Assembly: GCF_030272615.1 (NCBI RefSeq)
Contig: NC_081415.1
Location: 105,971,796 to 106,035,795 of the forward strand
DNA length: 64,000 nucleotides
Direction: 5' to 3'
From: Cryptomeria japonica
Lineage: Eukaryota; Streptophyta; Pinopsida; Cupressales; Cupressaceae
Below, piece by piece: positions 11,180 to 22,952 of this stretch (positions are counted from its first letter, which is position 1; each line of letters begins with the position of its first letter). The notes below the pieces were generated by a model, which saw only the letters and a program-made list of their open reading frames with translations, did not search any database and was not told the origin of the DNA. A program made the translations under genes and the position numbers.

Positions 11180-12240
11180 ATTGATAATGGGACAGACGAC
11201 AACTGGCAATGGATACTATCATCTGTTCGATGAGCACGAGTCAATGACTTAAGGTGTATTTTGGGCCGAATGTGGGATCTATAATTTTTTTTGCAAACTT
11301 TCACTGGAAACACATGTCATTAAACACCGACAGGAAAGAAAGGTTATGGCCCATGAGATGATAAAGTGTCAGGTGATATGGTGCTTGGGTGGCAAAAATC
11401 CTATGTATAATGGGACCCATGACAACTGAAGAAGGATACCGTCGTCCATTGGATGAGCACATATCAATGACGTAAGGTGTATTTTAGACCAAATGTGGGA
11501 ATTATAAACATTTTTTACAAACTTCTAACGGAAGACTTCCATAAATGATAAATATTTAATTAAGTATATTTAAATTCTAAATTTGTAATTGTATATTTAA
11601 TTAACTATAATAAGCTCTATTTCGGGCAGAAGTTGTAAAGGATTAAAAATTCTTCAAAACCATTCCCGAAAAGTGAATTGTGTCTGTTGACATGGCTGAA
11701 AAATGGCAAAAGTCTTGGGACCCACGACAACTGACAATAGATACCATCGTCTGTTGGATGAGCAAAGATCAACGACTTAGGGTGGATTTTGGTCTGAATG
11801 TGGGAAGTAAACACATGTGTGAGAACTTCACCAGGAATTGAATGTTTTACATAACTATAATTAAGTCTAAAAAGCTCTATTTCGGGCAAAAGTTGAAAAG
11901 AATTAAAAAGACTTCAAAAACAGTCCAGAAAAGTGACTCGTGTCTGGTGATGTGGCCAAAAAATGGCAAAAGTCTTGGGACCCACGATAACTGACAACAG
12001 ATACCATCGTTCGTTGGATGAGCACACATCAATGGCTTAGGGTGGATTTTGGCCCGAATGTGGGAAGCAAACACATTTTTGATAACTTCACCTGAAATTC
12101 AACGTTTTACATTTAATTAACTATAATTAAGTCTAAAAATCTTTATTTCGGGTGAAAGTTGAAAAGGATTAAAATGACTTCAAAAATAGTCTGAAAAAGG
12201 GACTCATGTCTGGTGACGTGTCCACTATCCTCATAATTTA
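11180..12240. repeat. Tandem repeat array, unit about 260 bp
   Basis: The phrase 'ctctatttcgggca' starts units at 11615 and 11875, and a diverged version starts a unit at 12141, giving periods of 260 and 266 bp. Each unit contains 'aaaatggcaaaagtcttggg', 'ttggatgagca', 'cttagggtggattttgg' and 'gaatgtgggaag'. More diverged related copies lie at about 11182-11310 and 11390-11540. The units hold no ORF. They are not evenly spaced short repeats, so they are not a CRISPR-like array. Confidence 0.8.
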
Positions 12241-13184
12241 GACTAAAGCAATGGATGTTTTGTTCTTCAGTTGCGAATAAATATTAATAATAATTTATAA
12301 AATTACAACATGATTCTAGAAATTTTTCCCTTTTGGTATTACTTTTGAACTTTTCAGTGTTTCCAAAATAAGTGACTCATAATCATATCTCATTTCACTG
12401 ACAAACCAGTAAATCCAAGGAGATTCAAAAATGGCTATTAGATTGAGGAATGCAATAGAGTCTATTTGCATGAATCTATTGAAATACAAATTTCAAGTAA
12501 AATCTAGAACACCTACATCCCACATTTTTTTTTTTGAATCTCGTGGTTCAATTTATGGGCTAGCATTTTCAGGCTTGTATCTAGCATTATTTTGAACCAT
12601 TAACAGTAACAGTGATGGGGAAACCGGAAAGCAGTATTTCAACAAAAAGCCAAGTGAATTAAAAAATATACCGATCTAAACTGGTTAAAACACCAGGTTT
12701 CACTAATGAATACCATCATATTTATGACCCTGCTATCTATAGTAAAAAACATGTCATAGAAATTAGATATGCATTGTCTAATAAGGCGGGAGATCCAAAT
12801 AGGGCAAAATTTACTGTTTTCAACACAATGTTTTTTATAAAGATAAACAGGTTTTATAGGGACCTGAAACCTAGAGTATTACAGACCAAGGCCAATAGCC
12901 AACCAGACCGAAAAACTAAGTAGAACAGGGGACAAACCCCACACAGACCGATAGCCAAAAAACAAACAAAAAAAGTTGAACCAAAAAATAAGGTCACACA
13001 CTCAGCTAAGAGAGTGCATCAATTCAGTATTTTTCTGAATAATACTCCTATTAATTTTCTCCAACTCCTCCATGATGAATTTTGAGGTTCCCTAGTCTTG
13101 GCTCCGGCTCCTGATCCTAGTATAAGGACCCGAGCTAATCTTCCCACCAGCAACACTTTGTCCACCCTCCAAAGAAATTTTTTT
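12241..13184. other. Non-coding interval, possible 3' UTR of the minus-strand ORF
   Basis: No supported ORF. On the minus strand this lies directly after the coiled-coil C-terminus of the decayed ORF ending at 13185. It continues for about 180 bp in readable but stop-interrupted sequence, so part may be that element's 3' region. Confidence 0.35.
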
Positions 13185-14604
13185 CTACTTTTCCCTCATG
13201 GGAGGGTCATTGACGATGGTCCTAGTTTTATAATCAAACATCATAGAATTAATATTTTGCAAACCATCAACACTATTGTTCATCCCCTGCCTACTGATTT
13301 CCATTAGATTGTTCAGGTTTTCCTTGATCTCACTGACATCCTCTTCCAGCTTCTCAATTCTACGCGCTTGGTCAACCTTCATAGTTTTCACATCCTGAGA
13401 AATTTTATGGATCATACTCATAATCTTCTCAGATTTATTGGCCCTAGGGATTTCATAAAAGTGTCAACAATTCCTTTAATCCCATCTTTTTGGGATCTAA
13501 TTTCCTTCTCCACCCACTTCCAACAGTTCTCCTGACTTCTAGTAGCCTCCAATAGTAGATATCCCATCACCCTCTCCTCCTTTATCTGGCCTTTATTTTC
13601 CTTAATCACAAACCCCCATTTCTCATGATCCACCTTGATAGGGATGTCCAACCTAATCTCATGGTCCAGGATTTGTGATCCACTATATTTGGTAAGTTTG
13701 GACTTCTTTTTGGTGGATCGCTCCAGGTCTTGCATTTTCCTGCTGCTAGATTTGAGCTTAATAGATGCCCACCTTGGAGGATTGATTTTCCTGCTACTGT
13801 TAGTTCTCGGTGTCACCATAAGCTCCCCTTCTTTCTTTGGTCTATACTCAGGGTCATCCATATCCTTGATATCATGCCAATCCATGGTGGTACCACTGTC
13901 ATCCTTGTCCATCTCCGTATCAGAAAGAAACTGGATGTCATGGTTAGAAGAGGAAATGTGGGTTTCATCCTTGGGGGAGGGTTTCACTTCATGAGCATGG
14001 GTGTATTCCATAATCAACAAGATAAGCCCTTCATGAATCACAGGGTTATCTTGATTTTCAGAATATTTAACTAAACTATTCTCCGAGGACAAAACCAGAT
14101 AAAAGGGAATGGAAATCACAATCTACCATGCCTAAAATGGTTTAAGATAGTAAAATGATGTGAGAAAATACTAGCATATCTACCATCTAGGGTGATGTAC
14201 CTCATGATGAATTCTGTCATATCAGCCTAGAGAGAAATCAGCTCTTTCCTATTATAGCCACCGTCCGCCATTTTCATAACCCTCAGTCTTTCCTTATCCA
14301 TATCATAAAAGACAACAATAGCCTCCTCACCCAACTTTTTGTCTCTATAAAATTTTCTGACTTTCATATCCAGACTAGTAACAGTGGCAACTAGATTTTC
14401 ATAGAATTGAAACTCCACACCAAAGGCATTCAACACACCCTTATTCCAACCTTTAACAAAGATTTATGTAACAATGGAAGAATGACCATGCAATCTCTCC
14501 AAAAAGGGCACCATCTCACCGTCAGAAATTTCTTCCCAAACCTCCTTCTTCTTCTACCACTTATCATAGGTTATGGGTTCAAACCTATTCTTTTCACCTC
14601 CCAT
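13185..14604 (-). pseudogene. Decayed hypothetical protein with C-terminal coiled coil (repeat-borne ORF)
   Basis: The chosen start is the ATG at 14604 (protein begins MGGEKNRFEP). Reading passes two stops, then 'VLNAFGVEFQFYENLVATVT' (14436-14227 frame). After one more stop it reaches 'HHFTILNHFRHG'. A one-base shift near 14128 leads to 'SIPFYLVLSSENSL' and a 234-codon acidic then basic section. A second shift near 13435 leads to 'ISQDVKTMKVDQARRIEKLE', a coiled coil ending at 13185. Together this is about 470 codons of one protein. It has no catalytic motif I can name. It resembles, from memory, hypothetical proteins repeated in conifer genomes, which suggests it travels on a transposable element. 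Confidence 0.55.
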
Positions 14605-14737
14605 TCTGAAGCTCGAGCAAATAAGAGATTCTAGAAAAACTAGGAGGAAATCAAACCATAAATAGGGCAAACTGAAAATTCTAGCACTTCTCAAAGTGGT
14701 AATAATTCAAAATACTACCCCAACGGCTACCATCCCA

Positions 14738-15202
14738 TCATAAGCTTTCATCATAAATTTTATTGGAAAGGCCGAAGATCTTTGCATCATTTCTTGCCAG
14801 GTCGCATAGGGTTTTCGAGAAATTTTTCTCTCTTCTCCACCATTTAACTACCATATTATCCACCACCAAGTTGGCCAAATGATCCACCGATTTGTTTCCT
14901 TCTCGAAAAATGTATGAGATCTTGAAATGCTCTAGGATGGCTATCATTTCAAGGAAATCCTTGATTAAGTTTGAAATAGTACAGCTAGGTACCATACATC
15001 TCTTAATGTATTTGACAATGTTAAGCGAATCACTCTCCAGCCAAACCCATTTGAACCCCTCCTTTCTCTCCATGTGTAGTCCTATGTAGGCGGCGCTAGC
15101 CTCCACAATGTTAAAACAAAGTACAAATAAAATTGCATCGTGGGATGCTGCATTGGGAAGCATGGTGTTACCTAAAGTATTTCCTTGCCTTGAATTTGTC
15201 AT
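14738..15202 (-). pseudogene. LINE RNase H fragment (RVT_3 type)
   Basis: A 154-codon frame from the ATG at 15202 contains 'VEASAAYIGLHMERK', 'WVWLESDSLNIVKYIK' and 'ISYIFREGNKSVDHLANLVV'. These are the helix with the Glu, the conserved Asp and the Asn/His-Asp region of plant retroelement RNase H. The first beta strands and first Asp are missing. It is a 5'-truncated LINE remnant unrelated in position to the LINE at 1-5940. It ends 134 bp before the start of the decayed ORF at 14604, on the same strand. Confidence 0.75.
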
Positions 15203-15296
15203 GGTCTACACCAAAAATTATGGAGATAAAAAAGTAATTGTCAATAAAAATACAAAAGAGGAAATTCTATCCATAACCGAGGGATAATTTTCTCAT

Positions 15297-16553
15297 TTGT
15301 TGAACCTAGGGTTTGAAGTACAAAACTCCAATGTCCACATTGACCTAGGAAAGCTGGTAGAGAAATATGAGATTCTCGATCCAAGTCACAGAGATTTATT
15401 TATCAGAGCTCTATTAAGGTTTGGTACTCCATTGGATATGAATTATAAGCCTCCTTATGATTATAACATTTATGTTCCATGGGTTTAGGATACTATTCCT
15501 TGCTGACATTTTGCCTGGAATTGGAAAATGATAGGGAAGTGGGTTCTAGCATTCTTGAAATGATTTTTAATATCCATTGTGTAAATCAACCAGTAAGATA
15601 TAATTTTGTTGAGCATGTTGTTCAATCCATGCAAAAACAGTTACTAATGATCATAAAAGGATCCTATAAGATATTTAGGTTCTCATCCTACTTGTGTTAT
15701 CTTCTTCTATCCAAGTATCATGCAATATTCGAGACCAACAATCTTCACATTCTGAACTATAAGACTTATGAGAAGACTCATAATAGAACAAAGTGTCCAA
15801 TATATGAATCGACAACTAAGCTAATGATGAATGCTAACAGAAAGAACTACAACCATTTTGTAGACTTCTTTTTCACACCCATGCATAATGAAATTACAAG
15901 CACTCCAATGCCTAGATTGCTTGTGTCTTGTAGAGATTGCATTCAACTCGGAAGTCAAATACAATTGGCTGACTGGTTCTTCATGGAAGAATACACTATG
16001 TTAAGGTTCTACAAATCAACAGTAAAACCCTACAAACTTCCAATACATGTAATAGAGAGGGTATTTACATTGGAATATGTATGACAGTTGGAAAGCACAG
16101 ATAGGCACTTTCATGGTCAGCAAAAGAAGAGCATATTTCCTTCCTTCCCTTTCTCATGTGGAGGGTTCACATTTGAGAGAAAATCATTCAATGTGGCACA
16201 TGATTTTTTGACAGTTTCTAGCTTTGGTGATGAGGGTCTTTGGCAGTATGATCCAATTGGTGTAGTTCAAGCAAGGCTTAAGAAAAATGGGAACTCTTCA
16301 GAGTTATGTCAACATGAAAGTAAACCATTGCTAGAAAAGCTTAGAAACATGGACTCCTGGGATGAGGTTAAAAAAGAGATGGAGAAAATTGCTGCTGACA
16401 ATAACATTTCAACAGAAGAATTGTCATCTCAAATTATGGCATTGCACACACAAAGGACAATAGAGTAGGGCATCCAAAATAGGAGGTCCTACAATTTCTA
16501 CCAAAAATTTGCTAATCCATCTAGCAAATCTATTCCCAAAATAGTTTTGTAAT
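15297..16553 (+). pseudogene. Gag-like or hypothetical protein, first part of a 3.6-kb decayed ORF chain
   Basis: The ATG-less start codon TTG at 15297 precedes 'NLGFEVQNSNVHIDLGKLVE'. A one-base frame change near 15480 passes reading to a frame that stays open, apart from a TGA at 16082 and a TAG at 16466, to TAATAA near 16550. Sequence after the TAG remains protein-like ('NRRSYNFYQKFANPSSKSIP'), so the double stop is probably the ancestral end. The roughly 415-codon product is helical, with 'PYKLPIHVIERVF' and 'GDEGLWQYDPIGVVQ'. It lacks a zinc knuckle. A capsid-like role is a guess from its position ahead of the G-patch part. Confidence 0.45.
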
Positions 16554-16588
16554 AATGTAAAGACAGTTGTTGGACTCAACCAAAATAA

Positions 16589-17134
16589 ATGATTTTTTGG
16601 ACTATGAGGAAGAATCTCGGTGAACCAAAGATCAGTACAAAATTTGAGTCCATCGACGAGGATGAAGAGTTTAGCAAATTGTGGAATATGGAGCATCCCA
16701 CAATAGCATATGACAGGAGTGATGATGAAATTGAGTATGAGGTTGAGGCCACTCCAACAACTACTACAACCCCTCCAATATTTGGTGAAGTTAATGAGTC
16801 CATGAAAGAAAAATATAGCAAAGGGGAAAACATTGTGGAAAAAATGGGTTTTGAAGGTGGTGGTCTAGGTCCTAGAGGAGAAGGCATTTGGTTTCCACTT
16901 GAGGTACAACTTCTATCAGATTCAAAGTCAAAAGCTCATGTTAAACCAGTCATTGGACTTGATGCATCAGATTTATCACGGAAAGGTACTACTCATTACC
17001 CTCCATCTCCACCTGCATTTGTTAGAGGTTCAAATCCACAACCACCACCACATCATGGTATTCCTATTGGTGGTGAATCAAGTGCCACTACCACTGGTGG
17101 GGAATCTAGGGATAGTATTCCTATTAGTGTTTAG
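16589..17134 (+). pseudogene. G-patch-like ORF, second part of the chain
   Basis: This frame is the same as the upstream part. Its acidic N-terminus ('FESIDEDEEFSKLW') is followed by a Thr-rich linker and then 'VEKMGFEGGGLGPRGEGIW' near 16830-16890. That fits the G-patch pattern of spaced glycines after a hydrophobic-Met-Gly start. G-patch motifs are known in RNA-binding proteins and next to proteases of some retroelements. A Pro/His and Ser/Ala/Thr-rich tail follows and continues with stops to about 17350. No protease, RT or integrase was found nearby. Confidence 0.5.
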
Positions 17135-17601
17135 TCAAGTGCCACTGCGACTGGTGGGGTTGGCATGGGTATTACTACCGATACTAGTTGTTTTGGTGTT
17201 GGATAAGTGCAACAACAAAATCTCTCTCGCAAGAGGCCACTAGTGGTACATACTTATACTATTCAAAATCCTATATCAAGTGCCACTGCCACTACAAAAC
17301 TATCATTTGCAGCTTCAGAATAGACCCCTCAAAAGATTAGAAAAACTACACATGCAAGTGCCAGCAGGACAGGATCATGAATGGCTATTGGTAGTCCTCA
17401 TATTGCATTAGTTAAAACCACATGCATAGGTGGAACTGGAGCATCTTCCATTTCACCTTTGAAACATTCAATTGCTTCAGCAAGCCAATATTTTCAATTT
17501 TGTGATTACTGTGGAAAATTTTAACAAACAACAAATGCAAATAAAAAAATAGAGTATTATAGAGGGTTGCCCTGATTAAAGTTTTAGAGAAACAACCTAC
17601 A

Positions 17602-18895
17602 ATGAATAGGGTATTTCCAACATATGACCGACACAAAGATATGATGGATTTCATGGTTGTTATTCCCTTAAATAAAGATAGAAATATACAACCTAGTCAG
17701 ATAGATCCCTCTAAATTTCAAGTTAGCACCCTCCAAATGGATTTTTGCAAAGTACAAAATGTGGACAAAATTAGTGTGTCAAAAAATACTAACGAACTGG
17801 TCTACACTTGACTGCTAAAGGTGGAGAGAGAGAAAAATAAGCTAGAGAAACAAATAGAAAAGTTACAGGCAGACCTGGAAAATGAAAAAATCAAAGACGA
17901 AAGCAACAGATAACAAGTGCAATGATTTATAGGAAAAGGAAAAAATATTCATGCTCTGTAGTAGAAACTGTAGAACAGGAAAAGATGGAGGCAGAACTAA
18001 GGGAAAAAATGGCTAAAAGAAGTAAAAAAAATTAATGAGTCTGCTACTGGTGAAATAAAAAAAAATATAGGACCTATTGGATCATGAGAAGGAAAAAGAA
18101 AAACATTTGGAAGAGGAAGTAGAGGAAGAAAGATAAAAAATTGCACAAATGAAAGAAGCCCTGCACAATAAAAATGATAAAATTAAAACTTTGGAGGATA
18201 GATTGAAAGATAATATGAAAAATACAATGAAGTATACATAAGAAAATATTTGTCGGAAAATAATGCAGAGGAGTGACAAGTTGTGTGAATGGTTTGAATT
18301 GAATGAAAGTCTGAGATTAATTTATTGCAAGATCAAAGAACACATTGAGAAGAGCATACATGCTTATTCAAAAGAGGATATGGCAAAATAAATTTTGCAA
18401 GTAGTCTACAGTACCAGTGACAACTATTTGACATCCAAGGGAATCAACAGCCACATTGATGCCACAATTAAGACATCATCTATCCTTAAAAAATGCCAGA
18501 AACTAAGGGAAACTTAAGAAATTACGAATAAAGGTGGCAAAAAGATATTGAAGCTGCAAGAAAAGACAACCAATTTGATTAAAATTGGTTTGATGAAGTC
18601 CGTTGACCCATCAAATAAATTCATTGGAAAAGAAGCTTACAAAAAAAGCATGGAGGAAAAAATGAAGTCTGATTTAGACTTGCTTCCTATGGACACAACT
18701 CCCCAAAGCTTTCTGGAATTCATCAAACCATTTACAAATTTGAATGTGGTATTGGGTGAAACAGTGATGTCAAGTCACTCTTCTAAATATGGATTGTTGA
18801 CGAAGTTGTAGTTGACTTTCCATAGTTTAAATAATATTGACCTTCCATCAGACAAAGAGCGGAGCACCCTACAAAAACTGGCACAAAAATCTCAA
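17602..18895 (+). pseudogene. Coiled-coil C-terminal part of the decayed ORF chain
   Basis: 'NRVFPTYDRHKDMMDFMVV' opens a frame broken at 17809. The same frame continues into heptad-rich 'EREKNKLEKQIEKLQADLEN', and in nearby frames to 'EKEKEKHLEEEVEEER' and 'KNDKIKTLEDRLKD'. A last piece (18548-18811) contains 'KEAYKKSMEEKMKSDLDLLP' and ends 'SSKYGLLTKL'. At least eight stops separate the pieces. Continuity of composition over 1.3 kb supports one long coiled-coil protein. Function unknown. Confidence 0.45.
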
Positions 18896-19703
18896 TAATC
18901 ATAGTATGTATTGCACATTTTTTTGCTTTTAGTCTTAATTTTAAGGTTTTATGTTTTTTCTGTTTAGAATTTGGCATCACTTGAAATAACTTTGTTTTAT
19001 GAACAGGAAAAAACCAACACTTGCTATTGCTAATCCAGCCTATGATGCACAGTCCAAACCTTCAGCCTTGTAAATTTGTATTCTCAAATTATCTCAAGTT
19101 TTAACATTTTTGCATTTCTCTATTTCTAATTTCTAGGTTTTGGGCACTGCTATTATCTATAATTAATTTGTTATGGCTTGAATTAATATCTAATTTTGAA
19201 CTCTTTTTTTTTAACAAGAGACATTTAGCAGTTGTTAAATTGCTAAATTGCTATTCCGGCCTATGAAGGCCATATAAATTTGTGTTGAGTTTGTGATACT
19301 GATGGCAGTCGGGATGGTATATTCACCATTCAGTGCCTTAGTAATTGATTTTGATGTTGAGTCTTCACATGTTGCAAATCGACTTGAAGCTGTTGTTTCT
19401 CCCTTGTTTCTATAAAAAAGAATTCAAGGTCATTTGCAAAGGGTTCTGAAACTTTGTATTGACTTTTGCATGGAGAATCACACATAGAGGTGTATTGAAT
19501 GAATTGTATCATATGGCTATATTTTGAAAGAATGAATGAAAACCTAAGTTCTCAACATATCTAAATAAACATCTTTGTATCAATAAACACATTATGGTCT
19601 TTTATTATGATATTTTAAATTTGGAAATAGAAAGTTGAAAAATACAATTACAAATCAATATTAAATTCTAACTGCAAAAAGTTGACAGACTCATAAAATA
19701 TCA
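18896..19703. other. Non-coding spacer
   Basis: AT-rich DNA without a supported ORF. Two loosely similar phrases ('attgctaatccagcctatga' near 19030 and 'attgctattccggcctatga' near 19250) lie about 220 bp apart. They may be a diverged short duplication. Confidence 0.4.
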
Positions 19704-22479
19704 TCAAGTTATCAACCATAATAATATGCTTTTATAATATGAATGATGAGATATAGTAATAAGATTAATAAATACCAATCTCTTATAGTTTCCTTTCCTC
19801 CTCAACAAATTTGGAGCTTTCTTTATTCTTGTTTGTGTTTTCTTCACTCTGAGTCTACATACGTTTGATGAACTATACCTCAATGTGACTAGTAGGTCCA
19901 GTACATGAGTCAATAGTCCCACTGGCACTTTGTTTTGAAGTTTTTTCCAAACCTCTTCTTTCACATTGGCCATCTATATTTTCAGTGCCCTATCCTAAGG
20001 AAAAGTGTGGACATCATACCTAAACGTGTAGATCCTCAAGCAATTTTCCATATTTTGTCTAGTTTGTTTCTTAGCTTTTATTTTAGGAACCCCAAAACAC
20101 TAAAAACTCTCTCATCTTCCACCGAAACCAATATCATGGTAAGACATAAATCAGGAAGCTTGAAATATTCTGGTATTGAATCATGCAACACTTCGTTCTC
20201 ACCTAGATTTTTCCAAAACCTTGTTACTGATCCCTCTTCATGGAGGTTCTCCATTTTGTCATATTGTTCTCTCATAGTGTATATAAAATGAGATTATTTC
20301 TCTCTAAGATGAGTTTTATCTAATATTCCATTTATAGTTACTCCATTCAATACTCTGGATATGCAAAATTGTTTTATCAAAATTAGTAGATTACTTCAAA
20401 AATCAGCTGCACTGTTGAGGCTACAATATTGAGGAACACAATAGACATGACATTGATTAGTTTTTCAGGAGGGAACCTTCTTCCAATCTATGAGGAAAGA
20501 TTGTAGGCAATTTTCTTCATAGAAGTAGTTACAAACTCAACAATCCCGTCAAAATCTCCCCTTGTAACTCTTGCTAGTTGCTTCCTAGGGTGCTTTCCTA
20601 GTTCCTCGGGGTCGACCATGACATAGAAGTGCATTGGTATCTCAACTCCCTATACATTGTCACATACCTCCCCATTTTCACCAATTTATAAAAAAAATTT
20701 AGGATTGTTCAAATCTGTGAGCGTCCACCACTTAACAAATTTTTCATTAGATAGTGTTGGTTGATTTCAATAGAGATTATCGAGGGTCATGCATGTTAAC
20801 TTACACAACGTAGCATATTCTACAATATACATAGCTCTTTGTTGGGAAACCTTCATAATATTCCTCGTTTCCTCTAGCATGGACAAAAGAGTTGCTAACG
20901 TTAAGAGTGTCTCTATATTACTTAACCTTCGAAGAAGGTCAGGAAATTTTGGTTGCTCTGATTCATTGTGATTTGTGTGAAATAGTCCAACCAAGGATGG
21001 ATATTCTGAAAAAACTCAATGTGTTGGACCATCCAAAGAGATCCATCTAGTATCATTATCCTTGAGAAGCTTGTTCCCATCAGTTATTCCATCAGAAAAG
21101 TGTTGAAATTCCATAAATCACTTGGGACTTTGACAAAAGTGTGAGTAGAGCTCTTTGATTAAAATCTCATTTTTTTTATAACCGAAGCATACTTGCTCAC
21201 AATTCCAAAATCTAGATTCATTCTGTGAGCCATGCAATGAATGGTAGTAATATAGGGTGCAAAAGAAGTTTCCATATTTGTACAAAGACCGTACCTATGA
21301 CCTTGCATTACTGAAGCTCCATCTTCTCCAACACACACCATTTTTTTGGCAATCATCATGTCATCCATACCTCCATATTTAATTAAAGATTTCTTTACTC
21401 ATTGAAATAAGTTATTCGTTGTCACACTCTCCTTCATTTTAGCAACAAATAGTAGATGAGGTTGGCGGGCATGATTCTATACAGTATAAACATGCATGCA
21501 TACCCAAAAGTATTATCTATTGTTGTAACTTCATCTAAAGAAAATGCAATGAAGTTTGACTCTCTTATTTTTCCTTTACATCTTATTTTTCAATCTCAAC
21601 AAGACAACTTGCCCATTCCCATCTATTGTTTATCGACCAGTGACTATTTAGGATAGTTAGGAAGTTTGAAAAAGTGTAATAAACCATTAATTGATGGGAA
21701 ATCTATCATAGCACACCCTTTGCTCAAAATATAAAAAACAACACTTAACTGAACAACTTTTCCTAGTTGTTCTATTTGCATTGCTTTTCCAAAATTAGCT
21801 TCAATATAACCTTTAACTTCAACATGCTTCATATGCATTTTCTCATGAAAATAATACTCTTTGGCATTCATCACATGCTTACATTCCTCCTTTATTTTCA
21901 ATCTTATCACTAATTTTTCAACTCTGTCTATGATTTGTTTTTCACAAACTTTACCCATATTCTTTTCTATGGTGCCAATTTTTAGCTGCAACCTAATTTC
22001 CTTGTTATGTTTCCAAGTGAAAATCTTACACCTGCATTCTATTTGAGACTCGCCTTCAATTTGATTCTCCACTGGTTCAATGAATTGATACTTTGATGCC
22101 CAATTAATTTGAAAATTCCTCACTAACATATCCCACTCCCAATCCTTTTTTGATTTGACTTTTATTTTCCCCTTCGGGCCCTTCCGTGCATTATCATCTG
22201 TGGCATTATCACCCAAGTCGATTATATCATTTTGGCTAACTTGGGTATCTACTAGATAATATTCTTGAAGATCATCTTGATCTGAGATATCAGGTTCACC
22301 GTCATCTTCAACATGCGGTGTAGGTTATTAATTTTGTACTTGTACTTGTGATGATGTACCTTCCTGATTTTCACCACAATCTTTGCCAAAGAAAAAGTAC
22401 AAAGACACTGTTTTCATTTTGTTGGCCTCTCATGGACTTCCCCACATTTATGATTCCTACCCTTCTTCCTGTTCGACAT
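19704..22479 (-). pseudogene. hAT-superfamily transposase, decayed
   Basis: The ATG at 22479 begins a short basic peptide, then stops. From 22216 a 190-codon frame carries a Cys/His N-terminal region ('ECRCKIFTWKHNKE'). Near 21590-21500 the minus strand reads 'IAFSLDEVTTIDN', and at 21368-21159 it reads 'VCVGEDGASVMQGH' and 'ITTIHCMAHRMNLDFG', the DDE-region blocks of this family. At 20767-20994 'LSNIETLLTLATLLSMLEET' continues the helical region. Near 20130-20070 'SVEDERVFSVLGFLK', a stop and 'KLRNKLD' match the hAT C-terminal dimerisation motif. More than ten stops are present. Terminal inverted repeats were not found. Confidence 0.8.
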
Positions 22480-22952
22480 CTCCAACAAAATAAAGGTTGT
22501 AAAAAAATATCAATTTGTTGAAGAAGTAATAATAGACTATAAAGTATAACATATGTTTCATTGGCCCTACGACCTACAATCTAGATGTTTGAGGTCTCCC
22601 GGCTGACCACTTGGCACTGACGAGTCCCCATTGAATAAGAATGAACTCAATAGTGCAAACGGATATAGATAAATTCTAAATAATATTAAATTCTAAATAA
22701 TATTATATTACTTCAAAAATATGATCGCTCATCTTTAGTTCACTACCAGTCACGAATGCAGACAACAACAATGATTTTCCTTGGTCTGAAACTTTCCTTT
22801 TGATCCAAATTCAGAGCCTAGAACCCACTAGATTGTGTTGAGATAGATTTGATCTTTGAATGTATTTATCTAGAAATACTTATATGGCGAATTCCGTGGG
22901 AATTTTATATGGTATACAAATATTTGGCGAATCTTGCTTAACTATAACACGG
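22480..22952. other. Non-coding spacer between transposase remnant and LTR remnant
   Basis: No ORF. A small duplication of 'ttctaaataatatta' occurs near 22675-22705. The 5' inverted repeat of the hAT element would be expected here, but I could not identify it. Confidence 0.4.

Noticed and set aside
11180-12240. Possible CRISPR array
   Set aside because: Units are about 260 bp, diverged and contiguous, with no short repeat-spacer pattern, and the DNA is from a plant.
13635-14074. Two plus-strand frames of 114-119 codons
   Set aside because: Antisense shadows of the minus-strand hypothetical ORF; hydrophobic composition arises from its Lys/Glu codons.
15297-18895. Integrated plant virus
   Set aside because: No viral RT, movement protein or coat protein motif was seen; the coiled coil and G-patch-like motif do not support it.
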